Of a stretch of 64,000 nucleotides of DNA, positions 33,445-42,018 are shown in pieces (within the stretch, counting starts at the first letter, position 1; each line of letters opens with the position of its first letter). This DNA comes from Bradyrhizobium sp. CCGE-LA001 (GTDB lineage: Bacteria; Pseudomonadota; Alphaproteobacteria; Rhizobiales; Xanthobacteraceae). The notes below the pieces were generated by a model. That model ran no database searches and was not told the DNA's origin. It saw nothing but the letters and a program-made list of their open reading frames with translations. The position numbers and the translations under genes are program-made. Location: NCBI RefSeq assembly GCF_000296215.2, contig NZ_CP013949.1, positions 1,047,501 through 1,111,500 on the forward strand, in the 5' to 3' direction.

Positions 33445-35394
33445 TCAGCCGACGCCAGACATGGCACGCGTATCCTTGGCAAGGAACAGATTGTCTAGTT
33501 CGCTTTGAACGTTGTAGTATTTCAACAGCTTGACCTTGAAGGCGGCTAGATCTTCCAACATCAAATCCGTTGAGGCTGGGATAGCCACTCCGAAAAACAG
33601 TCCATCTTCCTCGATCATCAAGGATCGGGCGCAAAAGCCGCGCAATAAATTTGTGACCACATCGACCCTTAAGTTCGTTCCGGAATGTGCAAGCTGTTCT
33701 GAAAGCCGCCCCGGAGACACAATGTCTAGGCAGGTGAGTTCATACAGGAGCGACGCTGGATATAAAAAAACATCGCTGGCAAGCATGGTAGGGTCGCGTC
33801 GGTCCTCGACAACAATACGTTTTCCAGGTAGCCGGGCGTAAGTCAGAGACGCTCCACATCCGAACCGCTCGCGCCACCTCTGAACCCTTTCGTAGGTCTT
33901 CTTGGCCCGGCTGACTGAGATGCCGAGATTTTCTTCTACATCAAAGAAATACGTAAGTCGGTCGTGCCACTGCTTATAATCGGGAAAGATGTTCGCAAAG
34001 GTGCGAGCTGCTGAAATTTTCGAGATGCCAAAAGTTTCGGGCTGCATCTGCATTGGACTAAATCGTTGAACGCGAATTTCTGGCATCGACGACGGTGGTT
34101 CGAGGTGGGAAATAGCATCTATAATGATATCTTGTTCGTCGTAGTCGACGTCGCGTTCCCCAGGTATTCCCCAGAGCAAATTCCACGAAACCTCTATTCC
34201 AAAATAGCGAGCCCATTTTAGCAGGTACACATTTTGCAGGCCGGAAATACCCTTCTTAACAATCTTCAGCAAACGCGCACTAAACGATTCAATTCCGGGC
34301 TGTATCCCTGTCACCCCCCCTAGGAACAGGCCTCGTATTTCGTCGACGGTCATGTTCCCCTTCACCTCATAGAAGATGTCCAAATTCAGACCGCGACTAT
34401 GAAGCTCAGGAAAAACAGTCCGTATGTATGATCGAGGCATAATATTATCTACGAACTGAAGCCGTCGTACGTTGTAGCTGCTTACCACCCCCTCAATCAG
34501 TTGGATTGCTCCCCGATCATCTTGGTTTGAGTATTCCATGTTGGCGCCGTTCAGCCCGCAAAAGACGCAGTGCTGCTTCGCTCCCCACCAGCAGCCACGG
34601 GACGTCTCCAGTGGTATCCGGTGAAATCGCCAGAGCCAATGCCGGTCGATGCCGGTCGTCGCCGCAACTTTGTAAAAGCCGCTATAGTCTGGAATGCCGC
34701 TCTCAGCCAGGTTGACTCGGCTCTCAGGCGAACGGACGATCCCAGTCGGGGTTCGCCGAGCCAAGTTCGGAACAGAGGCGATGTCAGCATGCTGTTCTAA
34801 TGCATCCAGCAGCCTTGGTAACGTTTCTTCGCCCTCACCAGTACAAACAAAATCGATCTCAGGAAGCGCTTCAAGCCAGGCAACGCCCATGTCTGCGTGG
34901 AAATTGGCGCCGCCGCATACTATCGGTGTAGCCGGAAACTTTCGCTTTAGCCGTTTGATGAATCCGATAGTAGCCGCTTGCTGCTGGAACGTGCTTGAGA
35001 ACGCGAATATGTCGAAGTCGGCCCAAGTGTAGAGCTCTTCCAGTCGGGAAAAGAACGTTTCCGAGAGGCGACAAACCGCCTCTAAATCCTCGATCAAGGC
35101 CGTGACGTGATCACTCTCAACTCCCTCTCGCTTCATCAGCGCAGCATAATAGTCGGGGCGCGAGATCGGCCGAATGTTAGCTTGTTCGGAGAACAAGAAA
35201 TTACCGGCGAGGAGGTCGTAGTCGTTGAAGAGTCGGTGATAATTGTCAAAGCCAACGTGCTGTGCATAGAGCACGTTGGCGTATATATCTTCACAGTCGT
35301 GCTCGGAACGAGCAAGCCGGCTTTTCAGAGCACCTAGTGCTGCCGATGGTGTTATTGCCAATGCGGAGGGCATGTTGATGAGCGCACACCGCAT
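33445..35394 (-). CDS. B12-binding radical SAM RiPP maturase
   Basis: The 649-residue enzyme combines an N-terminal cobalamin-binding-type domain (about residues 125-205, VCGGANFHAD and CTGEGEETL) with a radical SAM core. The cluster motif is C268-x7-C276-x2-C279 in SRGCWWGAKQHCVFCGLN, the form typical of RiPP maturation radical SAM protein 1, not the standard CxxxCxxC. A C-terminal third of ~200 residues follows. By family it would install a radical modification such as C-methylation or a crosslink on a ribosomal peptide. The gene starts 13 bases after the stop of a 59-residue peptide gene with a very strong ribosome binding site, the obvious substrate. Confidence 0.85.
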   Translation of the reverse strand: MRCALINMPSALAITPSAALGALKSRLARSEHDCEDIYANVLYAQHVGFDNYHRLFNDYDLLAGNFLFSEQANIRPISRPDYYAALMKREGVESDHVTALIEDLEAVCRLSETFFSRLEELYTWADFDIFAFSSTFQQQAATIGFIKRLKRKFPATPIVCGGANFHADMGVAWLEALPEIDFVCTGEGEETLPRLLDALEQHADIASVPNLARRTPTGIVRSPESRVNLAESGIPDYSGFYKVAATTGIDRHWLWRFHRIPLETSRGCWWGAKQHCVFCGLNGANMEYSNQDDRGAIQLIEGVVSSYNVRRLQFVDNIMPRSYIRTVFPELHSRGLNLDIFYEVKGNMTVDEIRGLFLGGVTGIQPGIESFSARLLKIVKKGISGLQNVYLLKWARYFGIEVSWNLLWGIPGERDVDYDEQDIIIDAISHLEPPSSMPEIRVQRFSPMQMQPETFGISKISAARTFANIFPDYKQWHDRLTYFFDVEENLGISVSRAKKTYERVQRWRERFGCGASLTYARLPGKRIVVEDRRDPTMLASDVFLYPASLLYELTCLDIVSPGRLSEQLAHSGTNLRVDVVTNLLRGFCARSLMIEEDGLFFGVAIPASTDLMLEDLAAFKVKLLKYYNVQSELDNLFLAKDTRAMSGVG

Positions 35395-35407
35395 CGGGGT
35401 ATCCCCA

Positions 35408-35587
35408 TTAATAGAATCTGATTGTGACAGATCCTCCCATGGGAGTCGCGCTCTTCGTCTTAGCTTGCTCCAGCTCGTTCGCGACTTTCTCGTTGTCTAT
35501 TGTCACTTTCGAGCCTGACACCGTGAAGGCGTCGAGGGAAATCTCTTGCGTGGTGTTGATCTCAGCCTTCCGCTCCGTAGGTGGCAT
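35408..35587 (-). CDS. Candidate RiPP precursor peptide (59 residues, cysteine-free)
   Basis: The peptide runs from ATG 35587, preceded by AAGGAGG at five bases, to TAA at 35408. Residues 1-45 are acidic and leader-like (SLDAFTVSGSKVTI, DNEKVANELEQAK). After TKSATPMGG the last seven residues SVTIRFY could be a core released at a GG-type site. It has no Cys, so thioether or lanthionine chemistry is excluded; Thr, Ile, Val, Phe and Tyr are the likely modified residues. The maturase gene follows 13 bases later on the same transcript. No protease or exporter gene is nearby. Confidence 0.72.
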   Translation of the reverse strand: MPPTERKAEINTTQEISLDAFTVSGSKVTIDNEKVANELEQAKTKSATPMGGSVTIRFY

Positions 35588-35621
35588 TCTATCCTCCTTC
35601 AACGTTCAGTAGGCACCCGCA

Positions 35622-35650
35622 AGTACAAACCAACGTGAGGGTGGAGTCAA
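35622..35650 (-). promoter_or_regulatory. Candidate sigma-70 promoter of the RiPP operon
   Basis: On the minus strand TTGACT (35650-35645), a 17-base spacer and TGTACT (35627-35622). It gives a leader of about 28 bases before the precursor start codon, just enough for the Shine-Dalgarno site. Confidence 0.5.
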
Positions 35651-36547
35651 TATGAAGGGCCCGGAGCAAGAAAGCGATCCCTCGCCTTGGTTTTAGGCCA
35701 GCTCCGGACCGCGTGCGGTTCGACCCGGTTATTTGATCGACTAATTTTTCGCGGACGTCCGAGACCGCAGCCGTATGCGCCTCATTCAAAAACCCGCGGG
35801 AAAACAATCGCATAGCGCTTCCCAGTCATGCTTTCGGGCGCGCCACGTTCCGCCGAATCCCGTTTCCACCCAAATGGCGGAAGTGGTTTGAAGAGGCCTA
35901 TTGGGCGGGCACAAACGGGGGGCACGCATCCGGCTTCCTGAAGAGTCCTCGTTCCACCATGTACTGAGTCCAGCATGCGGAGCGGGTCCCAAGATTTAGA
36001 ACGGCACTCAATCGGAGAAGCCCAGAGGCGGTATGGTTCAGTGTAACGTCGATGCCGGCTCCGTGTTCTCGCCATCCCGAAGAACCAAGCTGCGGAAAGT
36101 GTTCCAGGCCACGATTCACTGGCGTGGGTTTGGCGGCTACGTGGGGGAGCGCGGGCCGAAAGCAGGTTGGCTGGAAGCTGCTGCAGCATGACCACCCAGC
36201 GACGAAAGACTACGAGCCAACAGTCACTTTCCAAGTGGCGACTACAGGAGAGGAGCCCCGGCCATGGCGAGTGTTATCTGCGGGCTGTAATCCAGAAAGC
36301 CGCCTGCCGGAGCACGAGCATCGCTCGTTAGTCAGATGGGGCAATGCTTGAAAAAATACAAAAACCAACTACAAAGGGCAATCTTTCCCGGCGCAAAAAG
36401 TCAGTCTTTTCAATGAGTAGATCGGGCGGCGGCAGTACCCACCCAACTGTACCAGATTGCTGCTCTCCGGTCCGCCTCACCGCTCGCGCTCAAGGAAGCG
36501 CCGCATGCCTGCGGCGATACATCCGCTAGCAGCTCTTCTCTTTAAGT
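35651..36547. other. Non-coding or decayed stretch between RiPP operon and recombinase cassette
   Basis: About 900 bases with no frame that shows a start site, codon bias or family resemblance. It probably holds remnants of older insertions. The cassette border cannot be located by eye. Confidence 0.5.
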
Positions 36548-36967
36548 TCACGAAACGAAATGCCTCCGCTGCGTCACCCAATCCGGAGGGAATGGCTTCA
36601 ACAACGATTTGAGCTCAAGTGTTTTGCTTTGGCGACCATCCAAGATGGACTGGACTAGATCGGGAGCTAGCAAAGTAAGACGGAGCACTCGGCAGACGTA
36701 GGACTCGTTCACTGCTTCACGCTTGGAAAGCTCCGCTGCGGAAGCGTAGTATCCAGTTTCAATAAGTCGGCGCCATCGGTGCGCTTTCGCGAGAGCAGTA
36801 ATAAGGCTGTTGCTTGGTCGGGATCGAGGTGCCGCCCAAGCCTCTACGCCGGCTGGAACTACAATTTGCTTCCTGCCGCTGCTCTGCCTGAAATCGACCG
36901 GGATGCTAACTACCAGCTCGCCTCCGTCGCGGCTGAGCCGCACATTCTGTTTGGGTTTAGTGGTCAC
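36548..36967 (-). CDS. Small HTH protein of the recombinase cassette (ParB-like)
   Basis: A 139-residue protein starting at GTG 36967, overlapping the recombinase stop by four bases. The middle carries a helix-turn-helix like those of ParB-type proteins: SKREAVNESYVCRVLRLTLL followed by APDLVQSILDGRQ. Such a protein regularly follows large serine recombinases in rhizobial mobile cassettes, perhaps as a DNA-binding directionality or regulatory factor. Confidence 0.75.
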   Translation of the reverse strand: MTTKPKQNVRLSRDGGELVVSIPVDFRQSSGRKQIVVPAGVEAWAAPRSRPSNSLITALAKAHRWRRLIETGYYASAAELSKREAVNESYVCRVLRLTLLAPDLVQSILDGRQSKTLELKSLLKPFPPDWVTQRRHFVS

Positions 36968-38277
36968 GCGGCCTCCGCGATTGTCCCGTTTCCCTTCAGG
37001 TCCGCAACTAGCGAAGCGAAGCCATCCACCCGAAGGTGCACATCAACCTTTGCAGCGGAGACGACTACCTTGGCGGTAATAAGCTGCAGGATCCGGGATT
37101 GCTCAGCCGGGAATAACTCGCCCCAGACTTGGTCAAAATCGACGAGGGCATCGCGGACCCATCGCTCGGTGGTCCCGGGCATGTGGATCCGCATTTTTTT
37201 CCAGGTCGCGACGATCAGCTCGGGCGAGGCGAGCACGCGCCGGACTTGGTCGACGACGATTTCCTCAATTTCCCCTGCGGGGACGCGAAATGCCGCGCCT
37301 GATGCAGCCGCGCCTTTGATCGTCTGCTGGCTGACGTAATAGCGGTACAGCTTGCCCCGACGGCGGGTATGGGTTGGAGACATTGCCACCCCAGCGGAAT
37401 CAAAAATGAGCCCTTTGAGCAGGGCAGGGGTCTGCGCCCGGTGCTTTGCAGCTCGCTTGCGAGGGCTCTCCTGCAGGATGGAGTGCACCTGGTCCCAAAG
37501 TTTGCGCTCAATGATCGCATCGTGCTCGCCCGGGTAAGCGGTACCCTTGTGCACGGCGTCTCCAACGTAGGTCCGGTTGTTGAGCATCTTGTAGAGCACG
37601 CCCTTATCGATCGCCTGGCCGTAGCGATTGCGGACGTCCTTCTGCTTGAGTTCTCGGGAGAGGAGGGTGGCAGATCCCAGAGTCACGAACCTGCGGAATA
37701 TCCATCGGACGGTCTCCGCATCCTTATCGTTGATCACTAGCTTGCGATCTCTGACCTCGTAGCCGAACGGCGCCCAGCCGCCCATCCACATGCCCTTCTT
37801 GCGAGAAGCCGCGAACTTGTCGCGGATGCGTTCGCCGGTCACCTCGCGCTCGAATTGGGCAAAGGAGAGCAAGATGTTCAGTGTCAGCCGGCCCATGGAG
37901 GTCGTTGTATTGAAGGACTGCGTGACGGAGACAAAGGTGACCGTGCGTCGGTCGAAAGCTTCCACCAGCTTTGAAAAGTCCATTAACGACCGCGACAGCC
38001 GGTCGATCTTGTAGACTACGACCACGTCGACCTTGCCTGCCTCGATGTCGGCCAAAAGGCGCTTGAGGGCGGGGCGTTCCAGCGTGCCGCCGGAGAAACC
38101 GCCGTCGTCATATTGATCAGGAACGAGAAGCCAGCCTTCCTGCTTGTGGCTTGCGACATAGGCTTCGCACGCCTCTCGCTGGGCCTCTAGGGAGTTGAAC
38201 TCCATGTCCAGGCCTTCTTCGCTGGACTTGCGGGTGTAGACCGCACACCGCAGCTTGCGCACGACCGGCTTGCTCAT
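36964..38277 (-). CDS. Large serine recombinase (resolvase/invertase family)
   Basis: A 437-residue recombinase. The N-terminal catalytic domain has YTRKS with nucleophile S18, and DRLSRSLMDF and GERIRDKFAAS complete the active site. A recombinase domain (about residues 160-270) and a zinc-ribbon/C-terminal region follow, shorter than in phage integrases. It overlaps both neighbours by four bases (DUF2924 gene upstream, HTH gene downstream), giving a compact three-gene operon that probably moves or inverts the DNA it sits on. Confidence 0.92.
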   Translation of the reverse strand: MSKPVVRKLRCAVYTRKSSEEGLDMEFNSLEAQREACEAYVASHKQEGWLLVPDQYDDGGFSGGTLERPALKRLLADIEAGKVDVVVVYKIDRLSRSLMDFSKLVEAFDRRTVTFVSVTQSFNTTTSMGRLTLNILLSFAQFEREVTGERIRDKFAASRKKGMWMGGWAPFGYEVRDRKLVINDKDAETVRWIFRRFVTLGSATLLSRELKQKDVRNRYGQAIDKGVLYKMLNNRTYVGDAVHKGTAYPGEHDAIIERKLWDQVHSILQESPRKRAAKHRAQTPALLKGLIFDSAGVAMSPTHTRRRGKLYRYYVSQQTIKGAAASGAAFRVPAGEIEEIVVDQVRRVLASPELIVATWKKMRIHMPGTTERWVRDALVDFDQVWGELFPAEQSRILQLITAKVVVSAAKVDVHLRVDGFASLVADLKGNGTIAEAA

Positions 38278-38720
38278 GACGTCCGCTGGCTCTTAAGTCC
38301 AAAGAAGATCAGGCCATTCCGGCGCGTGCCCGTGATGGCTATGGCGACCGCAGAAAGCGACTTGTAAGGCCTGCCTTGGTATTCAAAGTCGGCCTCGCGG
38401 ACCGTTACCCGGTGCTCAACGCCCTTCCACTCCCGAATGAGGCGCGTGCCGCTGACGGGGCGGTCCGAATTTTTGTGCCGAATGCGCTTGCTGCCCTTGG
38501 TCGGCAGGTCGGCCGCCAGGGCTTCCAGGCGCCGGACGGTGTCAGCGGACAGTCCACCGTACGCCAGCTCCTGGATCCGGTACGCCAGCCGGCTCTCGAG
38601 GAAACGGCGGTTGTAGGGAGGGGGCTCCGAGCCGAACAGCTCGCGCCAGCGCGCCTTTAGCGTACCCACGGGGGCACTCTTAAGGGCCGAAATCTGCGCC
38701 AAAACGCCGCCGCTAGCCAT
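38274..38720 (-). CDS. DUF2924 protein, first gene of the recombinase cassette
   Basis: The 148-residue protein starts at ATG 38720 with GGAG eight bases upstream. Conserved DUF2924 features are LKSAPVGTLKARWRELFG, RRFLESRLAYRIQELAYGG and the C-terminal YQGRPYKSLSAVAIAITG. The family is found almost only beside serine recombinases and is thought to be part of the mobile unit, function unknown. It shares ATGA with the recombinase start. Confidence 0.88.
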   Translation of the reverse strand: MASGGVLAQISALKSAPVGTLKARWRELFGSEPPPYNRRFLESRLAYRIQELAYGGLSADTVRRLEALAADLPTKGSKRIRHKNSDRPVSGTRLIREWKGVEHRVTVREADFEYQGRPYKSLSAVAIAITGTRRNGLIFFGLKSQRTS

Positions 38721-39086
38721 CCGTCGTTCTCCATTCCAAAGGCGCAGCATGTCCGCTCTGGTCGGGCGAGATGTCGAGTGAAACATCTCCCTTGTGGTCG
38801 GAAAATCCGCTTGCCTTTCGGGCCTGGATCCGGCTGAGGCCGAGCGCCAAAAGCTCGGCGATTTCGGAAATACGGTGCTCTGAGGATGCTTCGGACATGC
38901 CCCCAAACTGCTGACCGCAAGATCGCCGTCCAGCAAAATCCATTCAACCTGCAGAGCGTCGGACTTCGTCGCCAATAATCGTACTTGGTCGTGTCGAACA
39001 GATTGTGCAGAAGCCGGCGATTTGCCTCGCACTCCCGCAAAAGCAGAAGAAAATCCGCAGAGTGATTCGGGGGACTAGGCATCGCC
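38721..39086. other. Spacer upstream of the recombinase cassette
   Basis: No supported gene. It should contain the cassette promoter (minus strand) and that of the gene at 39087 (plus strand); no clear consensus boxes were found. Confidence 0.4.
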
Positions 39087-39386
39087 ATGCCGAACGAGAA
39101 AGGGACGATTGCACAAACAATCCAGGAGGCCGTCTCGGCTGAGCTTTATCAAGAAGCTCAGGCCGCCCGAATTTCGAGGGGCCGGAGAGGTCGGTTTGTG
39201 CTCAGTCCGGGCCTGCACGGATCGCCTGATCCTCGCTACCGAGAATTCCGGTTCAAGGATGCGGCCTGGAAGCTTTTGAAGTCTGAGGTCGAGGGTGACC
39301 TTCGAAATATGCTCAAAGCAGGTAAGCTGTCTTCGACTGGGCGCTTCGGGAGCGTTGCGGCGAACGAGCGTTCGATACCTATCTAG
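39087..39386 (+). CDS. Hypothetical protein, 99 residues
   Basis: Divergent from the DUF2924 gene. It is basic and helical, with RGRRGRFVLSPGL followed by AAWKLLKSEVEGDLRNML, which could be a DNA-binding accessory protein. No strong ribosome binding site is seen before ATG 39087, so the call rests on composition only. Confidence 0.35.
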   Translation: MPNEKGTIAQTIQEAVSAELYQEAQAARISRGRRGRFVLSPGLHGSPDPRYREFRFKDAAWKLLKSEVEGDLRNMLKAGKLSSTGRFGSVAANERSIPI

Positions 39387-39477
39387 CGGTTGGCAGCACA
39401 TCAAGATCATTGATTGGGAAGAATCAACCGCTCGCGAACAACCAACTGGCGTGCCAATTTTCGACATCCGGATCTCT

Positions 39478-39780
39478 ATGTGCGTTGTGAAGGCGAACCC
39501 AACCGAATCCAAGGCCGTCCAAAATGTTGAGCAGAAGCTACCGCGGAAAGAAAGAGTCATCCGTACCCTAGCCGGTCTGATGAAAGCCCATCCTGAAGAA
39601 CCGTGCCTGACAAAAGCACAACTGAGGAAGAGTGGACTCAGTCAAAGAGAGCTTGAAGACTGCTGGACCAAGGCACTTTCGCGAGCGGGCAATCCGCCAG
39701 CTTGGGAGGCATCTGGACGGCGCAAGAGCAGTTGGCTCGCAAAGCTGTCAAAGTCCGACAGGCTCGAGCTCGGCATTTAG
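39478..39780 (+). CDS. Hypothetical protein, 100 residues
   Basis: The C-terminal ~75 residues (LPRKERVIRTLAGLMKAH, LTKAQLRKSGLSQRELEDCW, SGRRKSSWLAKL) look like a small winged-helix or HTH protein. The start is uncertain: the frame is open from 39295, with ATG at 39478 the last sensible choice. Confidence 0.4.
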   Translation: MCVVKANPTESKAVQNVEQKLPRKERVIRTLAGLMKAHPEEPCLTKAQLRKSGLSQRELEDCWTKALSRAGNPPAWEASGRRKSSWLAKLSKSDRLELGI

Positions 39781-39953
39781 CAACATGCGCGAGCCGCGCG
39801 TTCCACGTGAAACCAACCGGTTACGCCGGGCTGCGGCAGAGACCTTTTGGAATCGATACACACGTATTGAATACGCTAATTTAATCACAGCGACTATTAC
39901 GGGCCGCTGAGAACGACATTTTGACCCCGTTCGATTTTTGAAAGGGGTTACCT

Positions 39954-40145
39954 ATGTCAAACAGCTCGTCCCTTGCTCTCCTCACCGAGGAGCAAGCCGC
40001 AGATTTTCTCTCATTGTCTGTCCGCACGCTGCAGGCATGGCGCTTGCGTGGCGCCGGCCCAAGGTTTGTGCGCGCAGGCCGCGCGGTTCGTTATCAGCAG
40101 TCTGAGCTGATCGCCTGGATCGCCAACAACACGGTCGGGCGGTAG
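39954..40145 (+). CDS. Excisionase/AlpA-like helix-turn-helix protein
   Basis: The 63-residue protein has the MerR/HTH_17 layout of recombination directionality factors: LLTEEQAADFLSLSVRTLQAW, a wing RGAGPRFVRAGRAVRY, and QQSELIAWI. Such proteins bend att DNA to switch integrases to excision, or regulate element genes. It stands nine bases before the DUF1376 gene, so both form one operon. Confidence 0.82.
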   Translation: MSNSSSLALLTEEQAADFLSLSVRTLQAWRLRGAGPRFVRAGRAVRYQQSELIAWIANNTVGR

Positions 40146-40153
40146 TCCAGGCC

Positions 40154-40996
40154 ATGAAGCGGCATTGGATGCCTCTCTACATTGCCGATTATCTCGCCCA
40201 CACCGCTCATCTCACCACGGTGGAGCATGGCGCATACCTGCTGCTCCTGATGCATTACTGGATCAAGGGCGAACCGCCAGCGAGTGACGATATCGCTCGC
40301 CGCGTCACGCGAATGACGAACCGTCAGTGGGCTAAATCGTCAACCGTTCTGAAGTCTCTTTTTTGCGACGGTTGGCGGCACGAGGTTCTCGACCTTGAAT
40401 TGGCGAAAGTCATTGAAAAGTCGACGATCGCTTCTGCCAACGCACGCAAGGCGCACGGCGATCGCAAGCCGACGCCAGCCCGCCCGCAAGAGACAAACAC
40501 ACATCACACTCAGAATCACATTGATAGTGATGTTGGGAAGGGACGCGACGCCCCCATTCCAAAATTGGACAGGGGAATTCAGGAAGTGGAGGGGCTTGTC
40601 GATGCCTTCCTGAGCGCCCCCGGCTTTCCTGATCGTTCTCGCGCTCCACCCAGCTGGTACAATTTGCTGGATCGTGCGGGCCTCTGGGCCAAGTCCTACC
40701 CGGCAAACATGATCCAGGAGACCCGGCAAATCGCCGCGAAGTCGCCTAGCCCAAAGCCCTTAGCCTACTACGAAAAGGTGTTCGCGACCGCATTCGCGCG
40801 CCTGCAGCAGCCATTGCCAACCGTATCAACGCCAAGCGCGGAGGCCGCCTATGTCCGACGAAGATCAAACCAACGGCAGTCCATTCGGGAAGTTCTCGAT
40901 GCACGAATCGCAGCAGCCGAACAAGACCAGCCAGTCCGATGCGACGAAGTTCACGAAGCTACTCCTCGGCTCATACAGCCGGGTGGAGGCCGATGA
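40154..40996 (+). CDS. DUF1376 phage/plasmid replication-associated protein
   Basis: A 280-residue protein with the DUF1376 block at residues 3-85: MPLYIADYLAHTAHLTT, EHGAYLLLLMHYWI and RRVTRMTNRQW. Members are found in prophages and integrated elements in the position of replication initiators. The C-terminal part is divergent. The next gene overlaps by 146 bases in another frame. Confidence 0.8.
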   Translation: MKRHWMPLYIADYLAHTAHLTTVEHGAYLLLLMHYWIKGEPPASDDIARRVTRMTNRQWAKSSTVLKSLFCDGWRHEVLDLELAKVIEKSTIASANARKAHGDRKPTPARPQETNTHHTQNHIDSDVGKGRDAPIPKLDRGIQEVEGLVDAFLSAPGFPDRSRAPPSWYNLLDRAGLWAKSYPANMIQETRQIAAKSPSPKPLAYYEKVFATAFARLQQPLPTVSTPSAEAAYVRRRSNQRQSIREVLDARIAAAEQDQPVRCDEVHEATPRLIQPGGGR

Positions 40997-41402
40997 CCCT
41001 GAGGTTTTCGCGTCGGCCGTGGTGCGACTGTTCTGCTACTACCCGGTCGATGTCGTGACTCGAGTCTGTGATCCGGTGTTTGGTTTGGCTACGAAGCTGA
41101 AGTGGTTTCCTACCCTTGCCGAGATCAAGTCGGAATGCACTGCGGTGTCAGCAGAGTTCGCCCATAGAGAGCGGCGCAAAAACCTGGGCAGATCAATTCC
41201 TCCTCCGGTGGACAGGCAGGGCCGTCCCACCATGGAGGAGCTAAAGGCGAAGTATGGACCCAACTGGGGGATCGCTCAGGAAGAGAAATCATCTGGTGGG
41301 CCAATGAATAAGCCCGACTGCAAATCCATGACGAATGAGCAATTGGCCAAGCACTACAAGAAGTACGGCTTGGGTGGCTTGATCAAGAAATCTCAGGAGT
41401 AG
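40851..41402 (+). CDS. Hypothetical protein of the DUF1376 module, 183 residues
   Basis: The frame begins inside the DUF1376 gene at ATG 40851. Contents: KFTKLLLGSYSRVEADDPEVFASAVVRLF, FPTLAEIKSECTAV and a charged C-terminus. The layout (helical N-terminal, then RPTMEELKAKYGPNWG) resembles small proteins that follow DUF1376 in rhizobial prophages. The long overlap is unusual; the true start could be later, for example near 40971. Confidence 0.6.
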   Translation: MSDEDQTNGSPFGKFSMHESQQPNKTSQSDATKFTKLLLGSYSRVEADDPEVFASAVVRLFCYYPVDVVTRVCDPVFGLATKLKWFPTLAEIKSECTAVSAEFAHRERRKNLGRSIPPPVDRQGRPTMEELKAKYGPNWGIAQEEKSSGGPMNKPDCKSMTNEQLAKHYKKYGLGGLIKKSQE

Positions 41403-41450
41403 GCGGTTTCATCGAAAGAGATGGTTCGGCAATGAAATGACCGAAGAGGT

Positions 41451-41580
41451 GTTAACCGCGTTAACCGTGTTAACCTTAGGATTTAGATGGTTCGACTGGC
41501 GAGGCAGCGCGGGCTTGAAGCCCGCGTGTTGTTCGATGTGCCTGTCAACCATCGCGTCAACCATGTCAACTGTGTCAACC
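41451..41580. repeat. Iteron-like GTNAACC direct repeats
   Basis: GTTAACC occurs at 41451, 41460 and 41469 (9-bp period) and GTCAACC or GTCAACT at 41544, 41556, 41565 and 41574 (12, 9 and 9-bp steps). All seven lie on the plus strand, immediately after the DUF1376 module. A frame of 83 residues (41487-41738) runs through the second cluster but has no other support. Confidence 0.6.
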
Positions 41581-41746
41581 TAACTTTCGAAGTGCTCCGG
41601 CTAGCGCGAGAGCGGGGTGCGAATTACCCGCGGTCGAATTCAAATGCCAGAGGGACCCGTGACCTAGCGCGCGACGGTTATGTCGGTTATCCCGACAAAG
41701 AGGATGTGTCTACGCTCTTGCTTCATGCCCGCTATTGACCCTAAGC

Positions 41747-41772
41747 GGAACTCGTCCAAAGATTCAGGCGTC
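41747..41772 (+). promoter_or_regulatory. Candidate EcfG promoter upstream of the haloperoxidase gene
   Basis: GGAAC (41747-41751), 17 bases and CGTC (41769-41772), one base from consensus. The start codon is 247 bases further on, so the leader would be long or this site serves something else. Confidence 0.4.
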
Positions 41773-42018
41773 TTTTCCGGACGCACGAGATCGTGTACTC
41801 TTTAAGTAGCTGTCGTCGCAGGCGGGAAATGCCGAATTCCTCGCGGGACTAAACGGACAGCAATCGTGCCATCGGCAGCATTGCACTCGAAAAACCGACT
41901 TCCTTTTTCGCCGGTCCTTCAGCATTCGCATTCTAACGCGGGTGCGCGCAAGGCGCGCCCGGATGCTTTGAATCTGAAACGCGGGCCCCACAGCGTGCCT
42001 GCGAGGGAGGAGATCTCC

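Noticed and set aside
35589..36351. Several open frames of 70-150 residues around 35.6-36.35 kb
   Set aside because: No ribosome binding sites, no codon preference and overlapping frames in both directions; no family resemblance.
38657..39088. A 143-residue minus-strand frame upstream of DUF2924
   Set aside because: It overlaps the DUF2924 gene in another frame and lacks any conserved pattern.
41451..41580. GTNAACC repeats considered as a CRISPR array
   Set aside because: Units are 7 bases with 2-5-base gaps; no spacer-repeat structure and no cas genes.
41487..41738. An 83-residue frame through the iteron region
   Set aside because: Its sequence VNHRVNHVNCVN simply translates the repeats; no translation signal.
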